A DNA stretch of 64,000 nucleotides from CALBPI01 sp038524795 (GTDB taxonomy: Bacteria; Pseudomonadota; Gammaproteobacteria; Steroidobacterales; Woeseiaceae): positions 1 through 64,000 of the forward strand of contig JBCBIJ010000011.1 in assembly GCA_038524795.1 (NCBI GenBank). The letters are read 5' to 3'. A program made the translations under genes and the position numbers. This document shows positions 1 to 8,692 of the stretch, piece by piece. How positions within the stretch are numbered: position 1 is the stretch's first letter; every line of letters begins with the position of its first letter. Below the pieces are notes generated by a model. That model did no database searches. It was not told the DNA's origin and saw nothing but the letters and a program-made list of their open reading frames with translations.

Positions 1-654
1 GGCTCGGTCGAAGCCGCCCGTCAGCACACGCGGCGCCTTGAGACCCAATCGTGCGCTGATGTCCTCGCGTGTCGCGGGTGTTGCCGTGGCGGTCAGCGCG
101 ATACGGGGCACGGGGCCAATCGCTGCAATCGCGGCATCAATCTCCAGGTAATCGGGGCGAAAGTCGTGGCCCCACTGTGACACGCAGTGCGCCTCGTCGA
201 TGGCGATGAGCGCGACGTCGAGATGGGCGAGCAACGCCTGGGTTTCGGGCATGGCAAGGCGTTCTGGTGCGAGGTAGAGCAAGTCGAGCTCGCCGGCTTC
301 CAATGCGCGAAGTGTCGAGCGCCGCGCGTCAGAAGACTGCATCGAGTTTAAGAAGCCCGCCCGGACGCCGAGCTGGTCGAGCATGTCGACCTGGTCCTGC
401 ATCAGCGCGATAAGCGGCGAGACGACGATGCCGACGCCGCGCGTGATGAGCGCCGGGATTTGGTAACACAGTGACTTCCCACCGCCTGTTGGCAGCAGCA
501 GGAGCACGTCACCGCCGCTGACCAGTGTGGTGATCGCTTCGCGCTGCAGCGGTCGAAACGCGTTATAGCCAAACACGTCACGCAGACATGCCAGGGCGGC
601 GTCGTCAGGCGTCGCTGGCGCCCCATTGTCTGCTGCGTGTTGCACTCTGCTCAT
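1..654 (-). CDS. recQ: RecQ-type ATP-dependent DNA helicase, N-terminal part (cut by window edge)
   Basis: Superfamily 2 3'-5' DNA helicase used in recombination and replication-fork repair. The frame reads from an ATG at 654 through the window edge, so only about 218 N-terminal residues are visible. In order they show the Gln-motif region (FRPLQREAI), Walker A PTGGGKS, SPLIALMQDQV (motif Ia), DEAHCVSQWGHDFRP (motif II plus the RecQ aromatic-rich loop) and LTATATP (motif III). These are diagnostic of RecQ. The RQC and HRDC domains, if present, lie outside. It is divergent from the diguanylate cyclase gene, with about 185 nt between the two starts. No strong ribosome-binding site is visible before the ATG. 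Confidence 0.93.
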   Translation of the reverse strand, partial: MSRVQHAADNGAPATPDDAALACLRDVFGYNAFRPLQREAITTLVSGGDVLLLLPTGGGKSLCYQIPALITRGVGIVVSPLIALMQDQVDMLDQLGVRAGFLNSMQSSDARRSTLRALEAGELDLLYLAPERLAMPETQALLAHLDVALIAIDEAHCVSQWGHDFRPDYLEIDAAIAAIGPVPRIALTATATPATREDISARLGLKAPRVLTGGFDRA

Positions 655-839
655 TGCCTGCGCTGTCCCGTCGCGACGATAGCACGCGGCCCGTAATGTG
701 ATCGACTTCACGTTTCGGGGCGCTCGCGTGTGAAAAACGGGGTGTTGGAGCGGTCGAAATGGGACCAGGTCTCAGACGCTGCTGGGACTTATGTCGAAAA
801 TACGCTCGAAGTGCTGTAACCCCGATTCCGTCACCGACC

Positions 840-2765
840 ATGAATGCTGACGCCCTACTCTGGATCCTACCCGCTGGCAGCGCATTGTATGTGCTGCTCG
901 CGGCGATGATCGTAGCGTCTCGAGAGCCTGGCCAACGCGGTGCGGCTCAGTGGGTCATGCTGCTCATTGCGACCTGGCTGGTTGGTGGCGTGATCGAGAT
1001 GGGCGCCGCTGCGGCGGCGGCTCGGCAGCTCGGTCGAGAACTGAGCTTTCTCTGTGCCGCCTTGCTGCCACCGGTCGGACTGTTCGCCGTGTGTCATTTC
1101 ACGGGTCGCAAACTGAGCCGAAGTGCACGTGCTGTGCTGCTCATCATTCCGCTGCTGACGGTAACCGTCATCATTCTGGGCCGGCTCGGTACGCTGACCG
1201 ACAACCCGCTGTTCGCGTCGCTCGAGCAAGTCCGACACGCGAACATTCGCTACGGCCATTGGTTCAACCTCGTACACGCGCCCTACTCCTTCGGGCTCGT
1301 CCTGTTGACGCTCGGCGTGCTGGGCTACGACGCCCTGCAGCGGGAGGGCCGCCGCCGCAACCACATGCTGCTCATGACACTCGCAGGTGGTCTGCCCACG
1401 GCGACCAGCCTCATGCATGTAGTCGGTGTCGACCTTTACTACCCGGCGCCGACGTCGATCGCGTTTGCGGCGGTGTCGCCGCTCGTTGCCTGGCTCATCC
1501 TGCGGCACGGGGTGCTCACGGGTCTGCCACTGCGCCACGAAGTTCTGTTCGAGCAAATGCACGATGGCATGGTGGTGGTGAACGCACGCCACGAAATCGT
1601 TGCCGCCAACGCCGCGGCAAGTGAGTTGCTCGGCGTTGATATCAACGACAGTACGGGGCTGACGCTCGTGGAAGCGCTGCCAGATCTCAGTGATACGCTG
1701 CGTGAGCTTGCACCGGGTGCTGCAGAGACTGAAATCGACCGCAACGCCCGCCATTTGGCGCTGCGCATGAGTACGGTTCGAGATGCAGGGCTTGACGCCC
1801 TCGTCTACCTGCTTCGTTGCCGCGATGTCACACGCGAGCGCGCCGCGCGCCGTCAGCTTGTGCGCAGTGAGGAGCTGCTGCGCAGCCTGATTCAAAACTC
1901 CTCCAATGTCATCCTCCGACTGCGCCGTGAGCACGATGGGGACTACCTCGTCACGATCGCCAATCGCGAAGCGGCTGAGCTGTTCGGTGTTGATGTCGAC
2001 GGCCTTGTCGGCCGCAGCCTTTCGGCGACACTGGTCGGCATGGCCTCCGACGAGCTGCGGCGCTCCCTGCAGTCCATGCTGCAGCCCGTGCGTGACGCCG
2101 CACGTACGGGCCGCGCCACCGAAGCGGAGTTCCGGGTGCGCTCCAACAAGCGCGAGCGCTGGTACCGGATGCTGGCCTACCCCGTCGATGATGACATCGG
2201 GGTGACCTGTATCGACATCACGCGCCAACGCGAACAGGAGCGCGAGCTTGAGTCGGCCGCGCTTCTTGACCCATTGACCGGCGTGCTAAACCGACGCGGT
2301 TTCGAGCGGCGCGCGAGCATCGCGCTGGCCGAGATGGACGACGACGCGGCGGGTGCCATGTTGTTTGTGGACCTCAACAACTTCAAGCGGGTTAATGATA
2401 TCCACGGTCACGAAACCGGCGACCTCGTGCTGCAAATGGCGTCCGAGCGCCTCGCGGGCGCGCTTCGCGACCAGGACATCGTGGCGCGGCTTGGCGGCGA
2501 TGAATTCGTTGTGCTCGCACCAGAGACAGCCGCTGAGGCTGCCGAGGGCCTGCGCGACCGTATCGAAAGCGTCCTTTGCGAGCCCTACCAGATCGGAAAC
2601 AAGGCTATGAACTCATCGGCTAGTGTCGGCATGGCGCGCTTCCCCGAGCAGGGCGTAACGCTCACGTCACTGCTGCGGGCAGCAGATGCCGCAATGTACG
2701 AGCGCAAAACCATGCAGCGCACGACGGCCAGTGGTTCATTTCGAATCGTGAGTGTGACCGACTAG
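840..2765 (+). CDS. 7TM-PAS-PAS-GGDEF diguanylate cyclase
   Basis: Probable membrane-bound sensor that makes cyclic di-GMP. Residues 1-220 hold about seven hydrophobic helices resembling the histidine-kinase N-terminal 7TM sensor module. Two PAS-like segments follow (roughly 235-345 and 360-470), then a GGDEF domain to the end. The catalytic motif GGDEF is intact at residues 552-556. An RxxD I-site (R543, D546) lies exactly five residues upstream, so product inhibition is expected. I chose the ATG at 840 because it places the first membrane helix at the N-terminus; an in-frame ATG at 759 would add 27 residues of poor quality. It ends 1 nt before the convergent glpQ stop. The sensed signal is unknown. 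Confidence 0.9.
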   Translation: MNADALLWILPAGSALYVLLAAMIVASREPGQRGAAQWVMLLIATWLVGGVIEMGAAAAAARQLGRELSFLCAALLPPVGLFAVCHFTGRKLSRSARAVLLIIPLLTVTVIILGRLGTLTDNPLFASLEQVRHANIRYGHWFNLVHAPYSFGLVLLTLGVLGYDALQREGRRRNHMLLMTLAGGLPTATSLMHVVGVDLYYPAPTSIAFAAVSPLVAWLILRHGVLTGLPLRHEVLFEQMHDGMVVVNARHEIVAANAAASELLGVDINDSTGLTLVEALPDLSDTLRELAPGAAETEIDRNARHLALRMSTVRDAGLDALVYLLRCRDVTRERAARRQLVRSEELLRSLIQNSSNVILRLRREHDGDYLVTIANREAAELFGVDVDGLVGRSLSATLVGMASDELRRSLQSMLQPVRDAARTGRATEAEFRVRSNKRERWYRMLAYPVDDDIGVTCIDITRQREQERELESAALLDPLTGVLNRRGFERRASIALAEMDDDAAGAMLFVDLNNFKRVNDIHGHETGDLVLQMASERLAGALRDQDIVARLGGDEFVVLAPETAAEAAEGLRDRIESVLCEPYQIGNKAMNSSASVGMARFPEQGVTLTSLLRAADAAMYERKTMQRTTASGSFRIVSVTD

Positions 2766-2766
2766 A

Positions 2767-3756
2767 TCACCTGCGCGCCGGGGCAAGCCCCAGCGCGTCA
2801 AACGCAGCCACAGTCTGATCGGGAAAGTCCGTGAAGATGCCATCGCAATCGAGAGAGACGAGCCAATCCGCGACGGCCCGCAGGCTGGCGAAACCCTCGG
2901 GTAAGGCGTCAGCCCGCAGCGTGTAGGGATGGACTTGCAGGTCCAGCGCGTGGGCCTCTTCGATCAACGGCGTCGCCGTGACGGTGCCGTCCGGTGCGCG
3001 TTCGTAGAGTTGCGGCAACCAGGGTCCGATGCCCGCGACGATTCCCTTAAGCTGGGTCAGCCCACCGGGCGCCAGCAGGTCGGCATAGACCGTGCTCGAC
3101 TCGCCCCAGCTGTCGTCGGCAATGAGTTGAACTAGTTTGTAAGGCGCCTTAAGTTTTTCCCGCAAGCGTATGTTTTCATTGAGATCAAAGCACTGAAGCC
3201 AGACCTGATCTGGTTTGGCGTCCCAACCACCGCGCGCCAGCGTCTCGATGACGAGCACACTCAGGTCCACGCCTTCGGCCTGGTGCCAGGCCGGTTTCTT
3301 AATTTCCGGGTAGATTCCGGCCTGCCTGCCTGTGCTTCGGTTTAGCCCCGCAATGAACTCCAGCTCTTCAGCCAGTGTCGGAATGGCTAGTGGTGTTGGT
3401 CCGCCCGGGTAGCGCCCTGGAAACACGGGCGCAGCATCTTCACCGACGCGCTCGGTAAGTGTCAGCGACTTGAGTTCCGCAAGCGTGAAGTCTCTTGCGT
3501 AGTAGCGACCGTCTTCGCGGCCCCGACCTGGAAACAGGTTGCGGACATCACTGACGCGGTCAAGGTGAATGTCGTGCAGCACGACACAGTGGTTGTCTCG
3601 CGTGGCGACAACATCCTGCTCCAGAAACTCGGCGCCCATGCCATGGGCAAGCGCCTTGGCCGGCAGTGAATGTTCGGGCAGGTAGCCGCTCGCGCCTCGG
3701 TGCGCGATGGTGATGGGTCGTGGTGCCGGGGTCCGGCTGCGGGCAGCGGACTGCAT
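2767..3756 (-). CDS. glpQ: Glycerophosphodiester phosphodiesterase (GlpQ/GDPD family)
   Basis: Hydrolyses glycerophosphodiesters to sn-glycerol 3-phosphate and an alcohol. The GDPD signatures are present: IAHRGASGYLPEHSL near residue 17 (catalytic HR and metal-binding Glu) and EQDVVATRDNHCVVLHD with the second catalytic His, followed by DRVSDV. The inserted segment with FPGR and the EIKKPAWH strand fit the larger GlpQ type (about 330 residues) rather than the short cytosolic UgpQ type. No convincing signal peptide is seen, so a cytoplasmic location is possible, or the start may be mis-set. It lies 8 nt downstream of the TIR-like gene and is probably cotranscribed with it. Confidence 0.9.
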   Translation of the reverse strand: MQSAARSRTPAPRPITIAHRGASGYLPEHSLPAKALAHGMGAEFLEQDVVATRDNHCVVLHDIHLDRVSDVRNLFPGRGREDGRYYARDFTLAELKSLTLTERVGEDAAPVFPGRYPGGPTPLAIPTLAEELEFIAGLNRSTGRQAGIYPEIKKPAWHQAEGVDLSVLVIETLARGGWDAKPDQVWLQCFDLNENIRLREKLKAPYKLVQLIADDSWGESSTVYADLLAPGGLTQLKGIVAGIGPWLPQLYERAPDGTVTATPLIEEAHALDLQVHPYTLRADALPEGFASLRAVADWLVSLDCDGIFTDFPDQTVAAFDALGLAPARR

Positions 3757-3764
3757 GCGGGCGA

Positions 3765-4211
3765 TCAGGGGAAGTCGATGACTTCCCAGCGCGCCGTGTC
3801 TTCGTGACGCGCAAGGCGCTTGATGGCATCAACGAGCTCGCGTTCATTCCAGGCCACAACCTCGTCGGCTTTGGTGGCCAGGTCGCCAGGCATCATTGTC
3901 GTTTGCCCAAACGACTGCATGAGCACCACGGGCTTGTTGAGTGCCTTCGCGGCGTTGAGCTGAAACTCCACCCAGTCACGATTAGAGGCGTGCAGACTCG
4001 CAAGCAGGATGACCGCTTCGCATTTGGCGATCTGATCCCTGAGCGCGGCCTTGATACCTTCGGCGCCGCCGTCTGGCATGGTCTCCGGGTCGCTCACGTT
4101 CATGTAGTAGAAGCGATCAACACTCTCGAGGTACTCGAAGACGCGGAGATAGTCCACGTCCGCCTCAAACATATGGCTGACAAACACCTTGATCGGATTG
4201 TGCTCTGACAT
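3765..4211 (-). CDS. TIR-like (MTH538/DUF1863-type) domain protein
   Basis: Single-domain protein of 148 residues with a TIR-like fold signature: IKVFVSHMFEAD (strand A and following loop), a long middle helix with CEAVILLAS, then SNRDWVEFQLNAAKALNKPVVL. This is the layout of the MTH538/DUF1863 family, which includes the Thoeris sensor ThsB. In catalytic TIRs a Glu follows the conserved Trp. In my alignment that position is Gln (WVEFQ) with a Glu two residues earlier, so NADase activity is uncertain. It is likely cotranscribed with glpQ and divergent from an EEP-family gene. A defence role is only an inference; no ThsA-like effector is nearby. Confidence 0.72.
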   Translation of the reverse strand: MSEHNPIKVFVSHMFEADVDYLRVFEYLESVDRFYYMNVSDPETMPDGGAEGIKAALRDQIAKCEAVILLASLHASNRDWVEFQLNAAKALNKPVVLMQSFGQTTMMPGDLATKADEVVAWNERELVDAIKRLARHEDTARWEVIDFP

Positions 4212-4287
4212 GAACGCGCGTTCCTTTGCTTTCTGGCAAGCGCCTTGATTGTACCGAATTCAGCGATTACGGGCAGTGTAGACGGGC

Positions 4288-4293
4288 TACAAT
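4288..4293 (+). promoter_or_regulatory. Candidate -10 element for the EEP-family gene
   Basis: TACAAT, one mismatch from the sigma-70 -10 consensus, sits about 80 nt before the start of the EEP-family gene in the 160-nt divergent region. No good -35 hexamer is found at 16-18 nt, so this is tentative. Confidence 0.3.
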
Positions 4294-4371
4294 AGCGGGA
4301 TATGCGGGCGATGCATGCAGCGTTGCCCGGCGTTGCCACGAGACCCTTCGAAGACTCGAGCGGATAACAAC

Positions 4372-5130
4372 ATGCGCCTTGTGCTCTACAACATCCGCTA
4401 CGGCGTCGGTGCCGGCCTCAGTACCCACCTGCCCGTCCCGGGCGCGGGCTACGTGCTGGGCAACAACGCAAACCTAGAGCGCCTTATCGAGTTTCTGCAG
4501 TCGGTCGCGCCCGATATCGTGGGGCTCATCGAGGTCGATACGGGTTCCATCCGAACGCGCAATCGTAACCAGGCCGAGCTGATCGCCGAGGCGCTGGGAC
4601 ACAACTCGTCCTTTGAGACGAAGTACGGCTCCAATTCAATCAATCAGCTGCTGCCGATCCTACGCAAGCAGGGCAATGCGTTTCTGGCGGCGCCAACGAT
4701 CCATAACGAGCGGTTCCACTACTTCGATACGGGCATCAAGCGGCTCATCATCGAGCTCGAGCTTGAGGACATGGCGATTTTCCTCGTCCACCTCTCGCTC
4801 AAGTACCGCCACCGCCACTTGCAGTTGCGCCACCTCTACGACCTCATCGATCGGTGCCCCAAGCCCGTGATGGTGGTCGGCGACTTCAACACGTTCTGGG
4901 GGCAAAACGAGATCTACCTGTTTCAGAAGGCCACGGGGCTTGCGAGTGCGAACGTGGACGCCCTGCCCTCGTACCCGGCGCGCGCGCCGCGCAAGGAACT
5001 CGACTTCATCCTCTACCAGGAGGGCATTGTCATTGAGCACTTTGAGGTGCCCGACATCCAGCTCTCCGATCATCTGCCGCTCATTTGTGACTTCCACGTC
5101 GCAGCTTCGAGCGGCACGGACCACACCTGA
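4372..5130 (+). CDS. Endonuclease/exonuclease/phosphatase (EEP) family protein
   Basis: Predicted metal-dependent phosphodiesterase of about 252 residues. The EEP motifs are in order: LVLYNIRYG (N-terminal Asn), DIVGLIEVD (metal-binding Glu), HLSLKYRHRHLQL, MVVGDFNTFWG (GDFN) and LSDHLPLICDF (SDH catalytic His). The start at 4372 puts the first beta strand at residue 2; an in-frame ATG at 4315 would add 19 unlike residues. The substrate cannot be told from sequence: the family includes DNases, sphingomyelinases and lipid phosphatases. It is divergent from the TIR-like gene and stands 11 nt before the fadJ-like gene. Confidence 0.82.
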   Translation: MRLVLYNIRYGVGAGLSTHLPVPGAGYVLGNNANLERLIEFLQSVAPDIVGLIEVDTGSIRTRNRNQAELIAEALGHNSSFETKYGSNSINQLLPILRKQGNAFLAAPTIHNERFHYFDTGIKRLIIELELEDMAIFLVHLSLKYRHRHLQLRHLYDLIDRCPKPVMVVGDFNTFWGQNEIYLFQKATGLASANVDALPSYPARAPRKELDFILYQEGIVIEHFEVPDIQLSDHLPLICDFHVAASSGTDHT

Positions 5131-5141
5131 CGGAATACGAC

Positions 5142-7175
5142 ATGAGCACAACAGAACACTGGCACGAGGAACGCGACGCCGAAGGCCACCTCTGGCTCGG
5201 CATCGACAAGGCGGACGGCAATGCCAATGTCCTGTCGGGGCCTGTGCTGCGTGAGCTCGATAGCCTGCTTGATGCGGCTGAGCGTGAGCCACCCAAAGCG
5301 ATCATCGTTTACTCGAAGAAGACCTCGGGCTTTGTTATGGGCGCCGACATTAACGAGTTCACGGTGCTGAAGAATGCCGATGAGGCCTATGATCTCGTCC
5401 GCCTCGGTCAGAAAGTGCTCGACCGTCTGGAGGACAGCAAGGTACCGACGGTGGCCGCAATCGACGGCTTCGCGCTGGGCGGTGGCCTGGAACTCGCCAT
5501 GGCCTGTCACTACCGCGTCGCCGTCGAGAGCGGCAAGCCGAGTATCGGACTGCCTGAGGTCAAACTCGGCATCCATCCCGGGTTCGGCGGTACCGTGCGC
5601 GCGGTGCAGCTTGCCGGCGTCACAGAAGCGATGACGCTCATGCTGACGGGACGCTCGCTGCGCCCTGCGCAGGCGTTGCGCATCGGTCTCGTGGACTTCC
5701 TCTGCACGCGCGAGGAACTCCGCGATGCCGCGGTGTCGCTTGCGAAAGAACAGCCGCCGCAACGTAAGGCGCCTTTGTCTGCGCGCTTGCTGAACCTGCC
5801 CCTCGTCCGGGGTTTCATCGCAGGCAAGATCGAGGCGCAGACGCGCCGTAAGGCAAACCCGGACCACTACCCCGCGCCGTTCGCCATCATTGATCTGTGG
5901 CGGCAGCACGGGGCCAGTGCGCGCTCGGGTTACGAGGCCGAGGCACGCTCGATTGCCAGGCTCATGGTCGGGCAAACGGCGCAGAACCTCGTGCGCGTGT
6001 TCTTTCTGCAGAACCAGCTCAAGGCGCAGGGTGGCAAGGCTAAGGAGCGCGCGAGCCATGTCCATGTGGTCGGCGCCGGTGTCATGGGCGGCGACATCGC
6101 GGCCTGGTGTGCGGTGCGCGGCCTCAACGTCACGCTGCAGGACCGGGAGCTCAAGTACATCGAGCCTGCGCTGGCGCGCGCGAAAAAGCTCTTTGATCGC
6201 AAACTCAAGGCCAAGGCGGCCGAGGGTGCGGCGCGACTCGCTGCCGATGTCGATGGGGACGGCGTGGAAAAGGCCGATGTCATCATCGAGGCAATATTTG
6301 AGAACAAGGAAGCAAAGCAGGCGCTCTACGCGACCCTCACGCCGCGTATGAAGCCCGGCGCGATACTCGCCACCAACACGTCGACCATTCCCTTGCAGCA
6401 ACTGCGAGATGGCCTGCCCGAACCGCAGCGCTTCATCGGCCTGCACTTCTTCAACCCTGTTGCGCAGCTGCCGCTTGTCGAAGTGGTACGTGCGCAGGAC
6501 ACGGACCCGGACGCTGTGTCCATCGGCGCCAACTTCGTCAAGGGCATTGGCAAGTCGCCGCTGGTTTGTGCGAGCGCGCCCGGCTTCCTCGTCAACCGTA
6601 TCCTCGCGCCTTACATGAATGAGGCCTTCCAGCTCGCAAGCGAAGGCGTGCCGTTGACCACGATCGATGCGGCCGCCGAAGCATTTGGCATGCCCATGGG
6701 GCCCGTTGAGCTGGCCGACTCGGTCGGGCTGGATGTGGCGTTGAGCGCCGCGCGCGTACTTGGGCAAAAAGATGAGGATATGGCGCAGCTTATCGAGATG
6801 GTTGATGCTGGCCACACCGGACGCAAAAGCGGTCGTGGCTTCTATGACTGGCGCGACGGCAAAGCCGTGAAACCCGAACCGGCCACGGCACCGGCGCCTG
6901 ACGACCTCGAAGACCGACTCATCCTGCCAATGGTTAATGAAGCGGTCGATTGCCTGCACGAGCGCATCGTAGAGACAGCGGACCTACTTGATGCCGGCGT
7001 GATCTTCGGTACAGGCTTCGCGCCGTTTCGGGGCGGGCCGTTGCAGTACTGCCGTGAGCGCGGTACTGACACGGTTCGGGCTCGTCTCGAGGCGCTTTCT
7101 GAGACCTTTGGGCCGAGGTTCGCACCCAATCCCGAGGCGTGGGCGAGCTTCGCCGCCGGCAAAGCTGCGGAATGA
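5142..7175 (+). CDS. fadJ: Bifunctional enoyl-CoA hydratase / 3-hydroxyacyl-CoA dehydrogenase (FadB/FadJ-like)
   Basis: Alpha subunit of the fatty-acid beta-oxidation complex, 677 residues. The N-terminal crotonase domain has both catalytic glutamates (E117 in ALGGGLE, E139 in GLPEVKLGIHPGFGGT) and an oxyanion-hole segment, FVMGADINEF. The C-terminal dehydrogenase has the NAD-binding VVGAGVMGG and the catalytic GLHFFNPV, then the two helical 3HCDH C-terminal repeats. It is somewhat shorter than FadB or FadJ (about 715-730). No thiolase partner (fadA/fadI) follows; the next gene is a cyclic-nucleotide-binding protein after about 78 nt. The symbol fadJ is a best guess between FadB and FadJ. Confidence 0.92.
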   Translation: MSTTEHWHEERDAEGHLWLGIDKADGNANVLSGPVLRELDSLLDAAEREPPKAIIVYSKKTSGFVMGADINEFTVLKNADEAYDLVRLGQKVLDRLEDSKVPTVAAIDGFALGGGLELAMACHYRVAVESGKPSIGLPEVKLGIHPGFGGTVRAVQLAGVTEAMTLMLTGRSLRPAQALRIGLVDFLCTREELRDAAVSLAKEQPPQRKAPLSARLLNLPLVRGFIAGKIEAQTRRKANPDHYPAPFAIIDLWRQHGASARSGYEAEARSIARLMVGQTAQNLVRVFFLQNQLKAQGGKAKERASHVHVVGAGVMGGDIAAWCAVRGLNVTLQDRELKYIEPALARAKKLFDRKLKAKAAEGAARLAADVDGDGVEKADVIIEAIFENKEAKQALYATLTPRMKPGAILATNTSTIPLQQLRDGLPEPQRFIGLHFFNPVAQLPLVEVVRAQDTDPDAVSIGANFVKGIGKSPLVCASAPGFLVNRILAPYMNEAFQLASEGVPLTTIDAAAEAFGMPMGPVELADSVGLDVALSAARVLGQKDEDMAQLIEMVDAGHTGRKSGRGFYDWRDGKAVKPEPATAPAPDDLEDRLILPMVNEAVDCLHERIVETADLLDAGVIFGTGFAPFRGGPLQYCRERGTDTVRARLEALSETFGPRFAPNPEAWASFAAGKAAE

Positions 7176-7253
7176 GACCTGTTGCCTAGAGTAAACAGTG
7201 CCTTAGGTCGATGATAGACTAGCGCGCGATCGCGCCCACGACGCTTGGATGCC

Positions 7254-8291
7254 ATGACGGACGACACGCTCACAATCGATGATCTGCGGCGGTTTTCGCC
7301 ACTCGACGGTCTCAAGAACGAGAACCTGTCGGCGTTGGCGAAAAAGACCCAGATTCGGACGCTTGAGCCGTCTCAGCTCCTGTTTAACGAAGGTGACAGC
7401 GAGAAACGGACCTTCTACATCCTCGACGGCACCGTGGAGCTTATTCAGCAAGGTGACGTCGTCGACACCGTAGCCGGCAACAGTGACCGCGCCCGCAACC
7501 CGGTCGCGCCCTTGCTGCCCCGCCGCTACTCGGCGCGTGCACGCGATACCGTGCGTTACCTGTCGATCGACAGCGACCTGCTCGACGTGATGCTCACCTG
7601 GGACCAGACAGGGTCCTATGAGGTCAGCGATCTTCGCGACGGGTTGGGCGTGTCCGATGACTGGATGACCACGCTCCTTCAGAGCCAGGCGTTCCACAAG
7701 ATTCCGCCCGCCAACATCCAGGCGATCTTCATGCGTATGCAGCAGGTCAACTTCAAGTCGGGCGACCAGATCATCAAGCAAGGTACGGACGGCGACTATT
7801 TCTACGTGCTGACGCGCGGCGCGGCTGTCGTCACGCGTGAAACCCCGCTCAACCAGGAAGGCATTCGACTGGCGGAGCTCAGCGTCGGGTCCACGTTTGG
7901 CGAAGAAGCACTGATTTCCGAGGCAAAGCGTAACGCCACGGTGACCATGACGACGGATGGCGCCGTCATGCGGCTTGGCAAGGACGACTTCCGCACGTTG
8001 CTCAACGAGCCCATGCTCGATTGGGTCGACATGGCTGCCGCGCAGAAGATCATTGACGACGGTGGCGTCTGGCTCGACGTCCGTCTGCCCAGCGAATTCC
8101 AGAATTTCCACAAGCCGGGCGCGGTCAACATGCCGCTCTACTTCATCCGTTTGAAGCTCAGCACACTCGACCGGGATCGGTCCTACGTCGTGTGCTGCGA
8201 TACGGGCAGACGCAGCTCAGCCGGCGCCTACATCATGAACGAGCGCGGCTTCTCGACTTACGTGCTTCAGGGCGGGCTCGCCCAGGGCTGA
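7254..8291 (+). CDS. Dual cyclic-nucleotide-binding domain protein with C-terminal rhodanese domain
   Basis: A 345-residue soluble protein with three domains. A degenerate cNMP-binding beta-roll covers residues 10-110, and a better one (FKSGDQIIKQGTDGDYFYVL ... FGEEALI) residues 145-255. A rhodanese homology domain runs from about 262 to the end, with the loop VVCCDTGRRSS carrying the candidate catalytic Cys. There is no helix-turn-helix after the beta-rolls, so it is not a Crp-type transcription factor. A role in nucleotide-controlled persulfide transfer is an inference. The ATG at 7254 is preferred to an in-frame TTG at 7245. It converges on pilZ, 27 nt away. Confidence 0.85.
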   Translation: MTDDTLTIDDLRRFSPLDGLKNENLSALAKKTQIRTLEPSQLLFNEGDSEKRTFYILDGTVELIQQGDVVDTVAGNSDRARNPVAPLLPRRYSARARDTVRYLSIDSDLLDVMLTWDQTGSYEVSDLRDGLGVSDDWMTTLLQSQAFHKIPPANIQAIFMRMQQVNFKSGDQIIKQGTDGDYFYVLTRGAAVVTRETPLNQEGIRLAELSVGSTFGEEALISEAKRNATVTMTTDGAVMRLGKDDFRTLLNEPMLDWVDMAAAQKIIDDGGVWLDVRLPSEFQNFHKPGAVNMPLYFIRLKLSTLDRDRSYVVCCDTGRRSSAGAYIMNERGFSTYVLQGGLAQG

Positions 8292-8318
8292 TCGACCGTC
8301 GGGCGCGGCGTGCCCGGG

Positions 8319-8657
8319 CTACATCGTGTGTGTGGCTTTCTCGCCGCCAAGCGCGCCGGCCAGGTAGTTCTCGATGCGTTTTTGCGTGTTGCCCTGGTCC
8401 TGCTCCGAGAATTGCACGCCAATACCCGCGGTGCGTTGTCCCTGGGCACCTTTGGGCGTCATCCAGACTACTTTGCCGGCAACAGGCAGGCGCTCTTCCT
8501 CGCCCATGAGGCTCAGCAGCATGAACACCTCATCGCCCAGGCGGTAGGAGCTGTTGGTCGGGATAAACAGGCCGCCATTGCGGATGAACGGCATGTACGC
8601 GAGGTACAGTGCGCTCTTGTCCTTGATGGTCAGTGTCAGCAGGCCTGGCTTTGTCAT
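8319..8657 (-). CDS. pilZ: PilZ-domain type IV pilus protein
   Basis: A 112-residue single PilZ domain. The product resembles the founding PilZ protein of type IV pilus assembly, which acts in the cytoplasm with FimX and PilB. The segments MTKPGLLTLTIKD, FIRNGGLFIPTN, LGDEVFMLLSLM, VAGKVVWMTPKG and GIGVQF match that family. The c-di-GMP-binding RxxxR motif of other PilZ domains is absent, as known for PilZ itself. The start at 8657 is set by homology; the open frame upstream belongs to the overlapping holB end. It follows holB by 35 nt, the usual order tmk-holB-pilZ. Confidence 0.9.
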   Translation of the reverse strand: MTKPGLLTLTIKDKSALYLAYMPFIRNGGLFIPTNSSYRLGDEVFMLLSLMGEEERLPVAGKVVWMTPKGAQGQRTAGIGVQFSEQDQGNTQKRIENYLAGALGGEKATHTM

Positions 8658-8692
8658 CGTTCCTCTCTGGCGTGTGGCCCGCCCTGGGGCCC

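Noticed and set aside
867..2228. Long open frame antisense to the diguanylate cyclase
   Set aside because: It follows the codon phase of the GGDEF gene, is rich in His/Gln/Arg as expected of a high-GC antisense frame, and matches no family.
5070..6959. 629-codon open frame antisense to the fadJ-like gene
   Set aside because: The plus-strand frame has intact catalytic motifs throughout; the antisense one shows no domain and arises from GC-rich third positions.
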